NCBI GenBank assembly: GCA_027625915.1
Contig: JANTQA010000012.1
Location: forward strand, 6,594,501-6,658,500
Source: Anaeramoeba flamelloides
Taxonomy: Eukaryota > Metamonada > Anaeramoebidae
Direction: 5' to 3'
DNA length: 64,000 nucleotides
The number at the start of each line of letters is the position of its first letter. Positions within the stretch are counted from its first letter, which is position 1. The notes under the pieces are model-generated. The model had not been told where the DNA came from. It ran no database searches and was given only the letters and a program-made list of their open reading frames with translations. Of this stretch, positions 56,999-64,000 are shown one piece after another. The position numbers and the translations under genes are program-made.

Positions 56999-58318
56999 AT
57001 GTCAAACCAAAAGCACCGATCATTAATTTTTTCTTCTTCTCTCCTAAACACCACAAATGGGCTTTTTGAATCCCATGAACAACAAAAACAAAACCGTAAC
57101 TCAAGCCGGATTGAGGATTTAAAAATGAAATTTTTGCTGCAAAAAGTGAAAAAATTGGAAAAAGAAAACCAAGATTTGAGGGACAAGCAAGACGAGCAAC
57201 AAAAAACATTTCTCCAAGAAAAAAAAACCTTATTAGAAGAAAAAAACACTCTTTGCTTAGTACTCCAGCGACTCAACAAGGAAAAACAAGGGACGGAAGA
57301 GTATCAGTTCTATGGGAAGCAAGTATCAGATTTAGTAAACGAAAAGCATAAGCTTTTGAATTTGAATTTAAAATTAAAGAAAAGGTGCATGGATTTAAGG
57401 TCCAAGGCACAAGCCCTTTCCAACCAAATCATGAAGCAAAAATCCATCTTAAAGCAGCAACAGCAACAACAACAGCAAGAGAAACAAAAAAAAATTAATT
57501 CGAAAAGTCGTCATCTGAGACAAATCAACAAATTCCATAAATCAATGGATAATTTGTCACCAATCAAAACTCAACCCCAGACAAGAACTGTCGATAACAA
57601 CCAGCTTTACAGCGAACATATAATTGAAGAAATACAGTCAGAATTAGGATCTACCTCCGAGTCCTTGCAAAATTTTGAGTTTTCCAAGATCAACGAACAT
57701 AATAACCTCAATGATATAGATTATGGAGAAGACAATTTCCGCTGCTATAAAGAATCACAGAAAAGCCTTGATCAGTCTGGTTATAATTTGTTAAAAAGGC
57801 AATCAATCAAAACAAAAAAGCAGTTTCAAACAATCCTTCTCGAGCTGAAGAATATGAACCAGATCTTAAATGGGAAAAACGAAATCATTAAAAAGTTGAA
57901 AGCCAAAATAGAAGAATGTAACGCCCAAGAAAAAAAGCAAATTTTGAAAATCAACAACCTAAGTTCCACGGGAAAGGAAAGCCAAGCAATTATCAACAGC
58001 TTGAAAATCGCCAACAGATCTCTAAACTTGGATCTTGAGCACTTAGAAAGCAAATTTATCAACAAAATTAAAGAACTGGAGACCAAGACTAATAACACAA
58101 GCAGTTTGATCGCAAATAAAATGAAAATGTTCCCCAAGAAAAAGAAATTTAAAAAATTGGCCAATGAAAACGAACTCATCTCTTTTAAAATCAAATATGA
58201 ACAACAACAGGTTTCAATACGCCAAAAACAGCAAGACTACAATGTTCTCCAAAGAATGTTGAATAAAAGAGATTTGCAAATTCAAAACTTACAAACACAA
58301 CTTGAACAAAAAAAATGA
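56999..58318 (+). CDS. Coiled-coil protein of unknown function
   Basis: Single-exon gene for 439 residues. I do not recognise a family. Residues about 36-165 and 255-435 show long heptad patterns (FLLQKVKKLEKENQDLRDKQ; LEHLESKFINKIKELETKTN; VSIRQKQQDYNVLQRMLNKR), so two extended coiled coils flank a Ser/Asn-rich, acidic, probably disordered middle (about 165-255). A short poly-Gln run lies at about 154-161. There is no signal peptide, membrane segment or enzyme motif. The C-terminus ends inside the second coil, typical of structural or tethering proteins (cytoskeleton, centrosome, vesicle tethers), but no role can be assigned. The ATG at 56999 is the first of the frame. Coding GC drops at the stop. 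Confidence 0.8.
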   Translation: MSNQKHRSLIFSSSLLNTTNGLFESHEQQKQNRNSSRIEDLKMKFLLQKVKKLEKENQDLRDKQDEQQKTFLQEKKTLLEEKNTLCLVLQRLNKEKQGTEEYQFYGKQVSDLVNEKHKLLNLNLKLKKRCMDLRSKAQALSNQIMKQKSILKQQQQQQQQEKQKKINSKSRHLRQINKFHKSMDNLSPIKTQPQTRTVDNNQLYSEHIIEEIQSELGSTSESLQNFEFSKINEHNNLNDIDYGEDNFRCYKESQKSLDQSGYNLLKRQSIKTKKQFQTILLELKNMNQILNGKNEIIKKLKAKIEECNAQEKKQILKINNLSSTGKESQAIINSLKIANRSLNLDLEHLESKFINKIKELETKTNNTSSLIANKMKMFPKKKKFKKLANENELISFKIKYEQQQVSIRQKQQDYNVLQRMLNKRDLQIQNLQTQLEQKK

Positions 58319-61300
58319 TTCAAAGATCAAAAGAAAGTAATAGACCGCCATTAATTTGGTTAAACAATTAATTTGCTTTATTTTTCCTTTCCTTTTTTTT
58401 TTTCGATTCTTTTCTTTTCTTTTCCTTTCCTTTCCTTCTTTCTTTCTTTCTTTTGCCGTTTATGTACATCTTCAAGTAATATGATCTATTACTAAATTAA
58501 TTATTTGATTGGAATTATTGTCTAAAGCTATCACATATTTATTAAAAAAACTATTTGTTTAATAATTAATAATAGATATATTTACATATTTAAATATTTG
58601 TTGAATACATGTTTTTTTTATCTTTCTCTTTTTTTTTTTTTCTTGATTATAATTTTGAAATTAATAATTTTGTCTAAAGGGGTTTTTAAATAAAATAAAC
58701 TGTATTTTTATTTTCTTTTTGGATTTTTTTTTAACACTATTTTAGTTTTTTAAATTTACAATAAAAGCAGAAAGTCATTTTCTAAAAATTACAAACCAAA
58801 TATTTTAAAAGTTGTTCATTACACTGTTTAAGGTTTAAGAAACTTAACGCCTTCACTGGGTTACAACATTTTTTGAAAATTATTATATATTTAATCAAAA
58901 TAGTTTATTATTAATTATTATTTCATCTTCATAGATTCCAATAATACTCAAGTTATTATTTATATTAAAATTTGAGATAAATAAACAAGTTATGTGTTAA
59001 ATACGATTTAAGAGATTTGTAAAATATTATTGAAAAACTGTGTAAGAATGTGAAATAATAGATTTTTTTTTTTTTTTTTTTTTTTTTTACTTATAATTTT
59101 TGTTATAATTCATAAATTTTCGAAAAACTGAAAAAAAGAAAAAAAAAAAAGATAAGAAAATAAATAGCATCTAAAAATAAATTTCAAAAATTAAATGAAA
59201 TCGGAAATAATAAATTGAAATAAAGAAATCTAAAAAAATCTAACAACAGCCCATTATTAAATCTTTTAAACCATTTATTTTCGAAAGTGGCTTAGTGATA
59301 TTAGAGATTCACCCAGAAACTCTTTTGTATATTGTTTTTTAAAAAACTAGATACTCTCACAGGATTTGAACATGGTGAATAGATGCCAAAGGATAAAAAT
59401 TTAAAAATTAAATAATAATAAAAATGAACATGTTAAAATAATAAGTATATACATTGATATAATTATTTTTTTTTTGATTAAAGTAATAATAAAATATTCG
59501 AAAAAAAAAGATAAAATTTCTTATAAATAATATTATCAATTTTTTTTTGATTTAAATATTTTCAATGTGAATCGAATGACACATTCAATAGATATCACTT
59601 ACCCATTTATATTTTTTATACTATTTTACGTTTACCACATATTGAAAATAATGTCACTAATAGATCAAGTTCAAATCTTTCTAAGGATATAAAAAATTGT
59701 GATAATCAACCGGAATTAAACCAATTAAAGGAAAAATTATTTTTGTTATTTTTAATATTCTGAAAACCCGTTTTAAAACATAAAAATTACAATAAAACCC
59801 TTTCAAAAATTTAAAAAAGATTAAATATTAGAATATTTAATTAAAAAAAAAAAATAAATAAAGTACATAAATTATAATAACAAATAAAAAAAAAACAATA
59901 ATAGACAATTTTTTGATAATAATTTACTAATAAATAAAATTTTCGAAAATTAGATTATTTAATTCGTTTTTATAAATTCATTTAAATTATGAATTACAAA
60001 TATATGGTTTAAAATAAAAAATATAAATTATTTTAGTCTTTGATTAATATAAATATATCCATACTTAATGCAAAATAAACTCGTTCAAATTTATAAAAAA
60101 TAATTTATATTTGAAAATATGATAATTTCAAAAAATAAAGTGAAATTTGATTCAAAAATAAACTTAAGAGAATATATTTCTGTTCTGGATTGAAAAAAAT
60201 ATATAATTCAATTAAAAGAATAAAAAAATAAAATTAATGTCAATATGTGAGATTTAATTAAAATAAAAAAAAAGAAAATTATAATTATAATCAGTTGTTG
60301 TATTATAGGTCTTGGAGATACAAAAAGATGAAAAAAATAAACTAAATTAGAAAATAAAATCTTTTATTTAAAAAAAAATAAATTGAAGTTCTTCCTTAAG
60401 TTCAGCAATTCCAAAATGTATAGTATGTACTAATTGCTTAAATAAATATTACCAGATAATAAAAAACCCTAAATTAAGAATTATGGTTTAAATATAAATT
60501 TGAATTATAAGAAAAAAAAAAGAAAAATTTTATTATTTAATATCTTTTTTTACTTACAAAAAAAGTATAGATTAATATTTTAAAATCTATTAAAATAATA
60601 AAATAGAAAAATAAAATAAAAATAAAATAAAAAAATTTATTATCACAAAAAAATATTTTTATTATTTATTCCATGTGATTGAAAGTTTATTCTTCACATT
60701 TAACAAAATTTCTATAATTTATTTTAGACCCATTTTAAAAACTCGCAAATTTATATATAAACAACGAGGAAAAAAAAATTCTGATTTTTTTTTCTTTTTC
60801 TAGTAAAATGTTAACAACTTTTCATCAATCCCTTTTTTTTAGACAGAAATACAGATTTTATGATTGTTTCAATATACAATACAATTTACTAGAAAATATT
60901 CTAAATCTAAAATACTTTGTAAAAGAAAAAAAAAAATACCATTTGATTATTTGGGTATAAAACCATATCTAATTTAAAGGATTTACCATATAATTTTTGA
61001 GTATATTTTGAGATTTAATTTAGAAAGTACAACATCAAATAAAGAATATTTCTGAAAATATTTAAATAATACAAATTATGTTGTTTACAACTGTCAAAAA
61101 AATAATATTTAAGAAAAAATTAATCTTATCAAAATTAATCTTGAACTTTTCCCCCTTCTTATTTCAAGATAACAATTCATTTAATATTCAATAATCTACA
61201 TGAGGTAATATCAAAAAATCAAGATTAAATCCGGATATTTTTTATATAAAAATTATCGAATTTTATTTCCAAAAAATTGAGAATATTTATTTTAAAATAT

Positions 61301-62399
61301 CTTTAAAACAATTAATTCTCCAAAGACTATACAAATATACAAAATTAACTTATATCATTTATAAATTGTTCATCTTCAAATAATGAGTTTATTTGTAAAA
61401 AATTATAGTGATTAAAAATAAATATAAGCTTTTGATTTCAGTTTTTATGATAATTTTTAATGGGACAATTGGATTTCTTTTCTTTTTTTTTTGAGACTAA
61501 AAAAATTTTTTGAAGAGATCCAATCTAGGTAAAAATTCCAAAATAATAAAAAAACTTATAATATCCTTTTATTGAATAAAAAACATTGGTATGTTTGCCA
61601 TATGATATATTCAATACTGAAATTCATGTAACTTCTTTTTGCCCAAAAAAAGTTTTATTTTGTTTTTTATTGTTGGTGACAAATTTTAGTTTTATATTTT
61701 AAAATTAAAAATAAAGAGATACTAACTCATTAAGTGTAAATATTCATATCAATTTTATCTTAATAATTTCCAATTAGATTCTTTATAACGAAAATATTAT
61801 TAATATATACACATAAATGACTTTCTTGGAGATGCCCGATAATTTTTTTTTTTAAATAATTTACAATTTTTTTCATATTTTAATAAAAATTTAAAGTTTT
61901 TTAATTTTTGATAAATATTTCGAAAATTATTTTTCAATTTTTTGATTTACAACTATTATCTTTAATCTTGAATTGTTCAAGAATTTCTTTTTTTAATAAT
62001 AGAACTTTAAGAAACCAAAAATATATTGAGTTATTATTTATATATTAGTTTTTTTTGGTCGTATAAGGTTTAAACTTTCTCAAAATAAAGAAACACATTT
62101 TCTACTCTGAAATACAATTTTTTAATACAGTAAGTGTTTTTTAAATAACTATGGAATTAACTACTTCATTACAGGAAGTAAGTATATTTTACTATTTCGA
62201 AATATTTTTCATTGTGTAAACGAAACTAAAAAGTATTTTTTGAGTCTACATCAGATATTGAAACTTTGAAACTAAAACATCATTCGTAGCTTGTTTCGGA
62301 AAAGATACAAAGCCATTCAGAGTTGTATTTTTCATTTTTCGATTTTTTGATCATTTTTTTTTCATTAAATTTTTCTTTTTATTAAATTAGGTATTGGAT
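58319..62399. other. Gene-free AT-rich spacer
   Basis: No coding region on either strand. A CTTT/CCTTTT simple-sequence tract lies at about 58378-58454 just after the coiled-coil gene, and a long T run at about 59061-59088. The region from 59300 to 61500 is among the most AT-rich of the window. No repeat family is recognised. Confidence 0.65.
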
Positions 62400-64000
62400 C
62401 TAGAAATTTGTTTATTCAAACGAATAAAATTGATCAAAGAGTAAACCGAAAATAGCCCCCAAAAGGTGTGTATTTGAAACAAATTTTTTCTTTTAAAAGA
62501 CCAAACACAAAAGATCACCTTTTCATTTTAATTTGTTGGAATCAAGAATTTATAAAAAAAAAAAAAAATCCAATAAAAGAATATTTTCAAAGATTTGGTT
62601 TCTTTTATCTTCTTAATTTGGCTGAATCCAAACAAATGATAACCTTGAATTTCAAGAACCATTACTATTTATTATTATTTTCAAAAACCTTTTGTGACAA
62701 ATTTGCTTTCAAAATTCAATTTTCAAATATTTTTCTCAAAAAAAACCAAAATATAGAATATTATTTAAAAAATTAAAATAACTGTAAAATCTAAAACCCG
62801 GAAATTTCTGAAACCCGGTAATTCCATTTTTCTGATCAATTGAAAATATTAGTAAAATGTCAAAAATATACTTCCATTTTAAAGATAAATAACCCAATTA
62901 CCCAGCAAATTATAACCGTTACAATTGGTATTGGTTAAATATTCTGAATCCACCATTTTTAACTCTTTGGTGAATTTAGAAACCAAAAAAATCCAAAATT
63001 TGTAAAATTAATTGAGAACATGACTGAAAATGAAAATCCACTTTTGATTTTAAATTTTGAAATAAAAAACATTTTTATCCTTTTAAAATATTGAACGCAT
63101 TTGAATTTGAAAGAGGTGTTTGATTATTACAAATTTTCATGAAATTATGAAAACCATTTTGTAAAAAAAAATTCCTCTAAGGTTCCCAATAGAAATTTAA
63201 AATTTTGAAAAAATTATTAAAAGAAAGATATAAAGTAAATAAAACTCTTATTTCATAAATGCAATAACAAAATAATTCTTATAAAGATGATTCCTAATAA
63301 ATTTAGAATTTGTCTAAAGGGAAAATCGCAATAAATTTTACAAATTTTGGATTTTTTTGGTTTCTAAATTCACCAAAGAGTTAAAAATGGTGGATTCAGA
63401 ATATTTAACCAATACCAATTGTAACGGTTATAATTTGCTGGGTAATTGGATTATTTATCTTTAAAATGGGAGTATATTTTTGACATTTTACTAATATTTT
63501 CAATTGATCAGAAAAATGGAATTACCGGGTTTCAGAAATTTTCGGGTTTTAAATTTGACGGTAAAGAGTAAGAAATCTTGGAATTAAAAAACAATTAGTA
63601 AAGATTCAACCCAAAGTAAAAGAAAAAAATATCGGAAAAATTTCAATCAGAGATTTAGTATTATTTTGATTTTTCTTTTTAATGGAAAATAAATAATTAT
63701 AAAATCAAACATATAAATCCAATAAATCTTTATTTCTAAAGAGAAATTTAATAAATATCCTATTTTCTAAATTAAAATAAAACTATATTCAGATTAAAAT
63801 AGGGTTTTTAAATTCATTTTGGAAATTCTTTAGAAATATAAAGTAATTTCATTTTCTCAAAAACTTTTCCAAAACACTAGTATTTCCATGAAGAATGAAA
63901 ATAAAACCAAATTAAAAATAAGTAGTTTTCTCAAATGTTACAAATATGATCAAGAAATAATTGTGTTTTATTTATTTTTTCTTGATCAATCTTTTTGTTT
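62400..64000 (+). repeat. Repeat R4 copy 3, split by a long-TIR element, running off the window
   Basis: Two parts, 62400-62781 and 63565-64000, resemble 8170-9030. The left part shares words around ACCATTACTATTTAT and TTTGCTTTCAAAATTCAATT; the right part has TTCATTTTGGAAATTCTTTA and TATTTCCATGAAGAATGAAA. A 102-codon frame at 62468-62776 lies inside it, has no recognised domain and is probably element-derived. The right boundary is beyond the window. Confidence 0.5.
62782..63561. mobile_element. Long-TIR element, TAA target duplication, inserted in R4
   Basis: 780 bp between TAA at 62779-62781 and 63562-63564. Ends CTGTAAAATCTAAAACCCGG and, inverted, CCGTCAAATTTAAAACCCG. Arms of about 228 bp (62782-63009 and 63333-63561) are highly similar inverted repeats including AATTACCCAGCAAATTATAA and CCACCATTTTTAACTCTTTG. 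The 320-bp core is AT-rich and non-coding. Ends differ from the CCATTGTG group but the TAA duplication and layout are the same. Confidence 0.85.

Noticed and set aside
62468-62776. 102-codon frame as a host gene
   Set aside because: It is within degenerate repeat R4 and has spacer-like base composition; no domain recognised.
1-64000. CRISPR arrays, bacterial operons or phage
   Set aside because: Spliced genes, eukaryote-only proteins and absence of regularly spaced repeats exclude these.

Overview
The window is extremely AT-rich eukaryotic DNA: islands of higher-GC coding sequence sit in long A/T-homopolymer spacers, and introns are GT...AG. Seven coding loci and one transposase relic can be supported. 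The proteins are unmistakably eukaryotic (20S proteasome alpha5, Qa-SNARE, SLC35F6-type transporter). Large AT-rich introns, lysine/asparagine-rich proteins, kinase plus right-handed beta-helix architecture and abundant small inverted-repeat transposons suggest a free-living amoeboid protist, perhaps of the Anaeramoeba type. That placement is inference; no rRNA or other phylogenetic marker gene is present.

Layout: 1-3846 no gene; 3847-5940 (+) Myb/SANT-like nuclear protein; 9639-14247 (-) proteasome subunit alpha type-5, two exons split by a 3.9-kb intron holding a nested transposon; 14.9-17.4 kb a repeat nest; 18181-19164 (+) syntaxin; 23213-27809 (+) SLC35F6-like transporter in four exons; 29150-45434 (-) a 16-kb, six-exon gene for a 971-residue protein with an N-terminal helical domain, a pseudokinase and a beta-helix; 50127-50393 (-) small unknown protein; 51.1-54.6 kb a transposon graveyard (long-TIR element, Tc1/mariner transposase relic, TA-flanked MITE, Mutator-like ORF); 56999-58318 (+) coiled-coil protein; 58319-64000 no gene, ending in a repeat carrying another long-TIR element.

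The most notable gene is the 16-kb one. Its exons join in matching phase at all five junctions. The kinase fold has lost the Gly-rich loop, HRD and DFG but keeps the beta3 Lys, the alphaC Glu and the DVYSFG segment, and it follows a roughly 125-residue helical region resembling the MLKL/HeLo four-helix-bundle class. A pectate-lyase-like beta-helix forms the C-terminus. Its introns carry four clusters of near-perfect palindromes built from the same modules.

Mobile DNA falls into several families: long-TIR elements with TTA/TAA target duplications (PIF/Harbinger-like) at 11104, 51236 and 62782; five TA-flanked MITEs of about 170-200 bp (Tc1/mariner-like); the palindrome modules; and four degenerate interspersed repeat families (R1-R4). 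Genes appear independent of each other: no operon-like or pathway grouping is visible.
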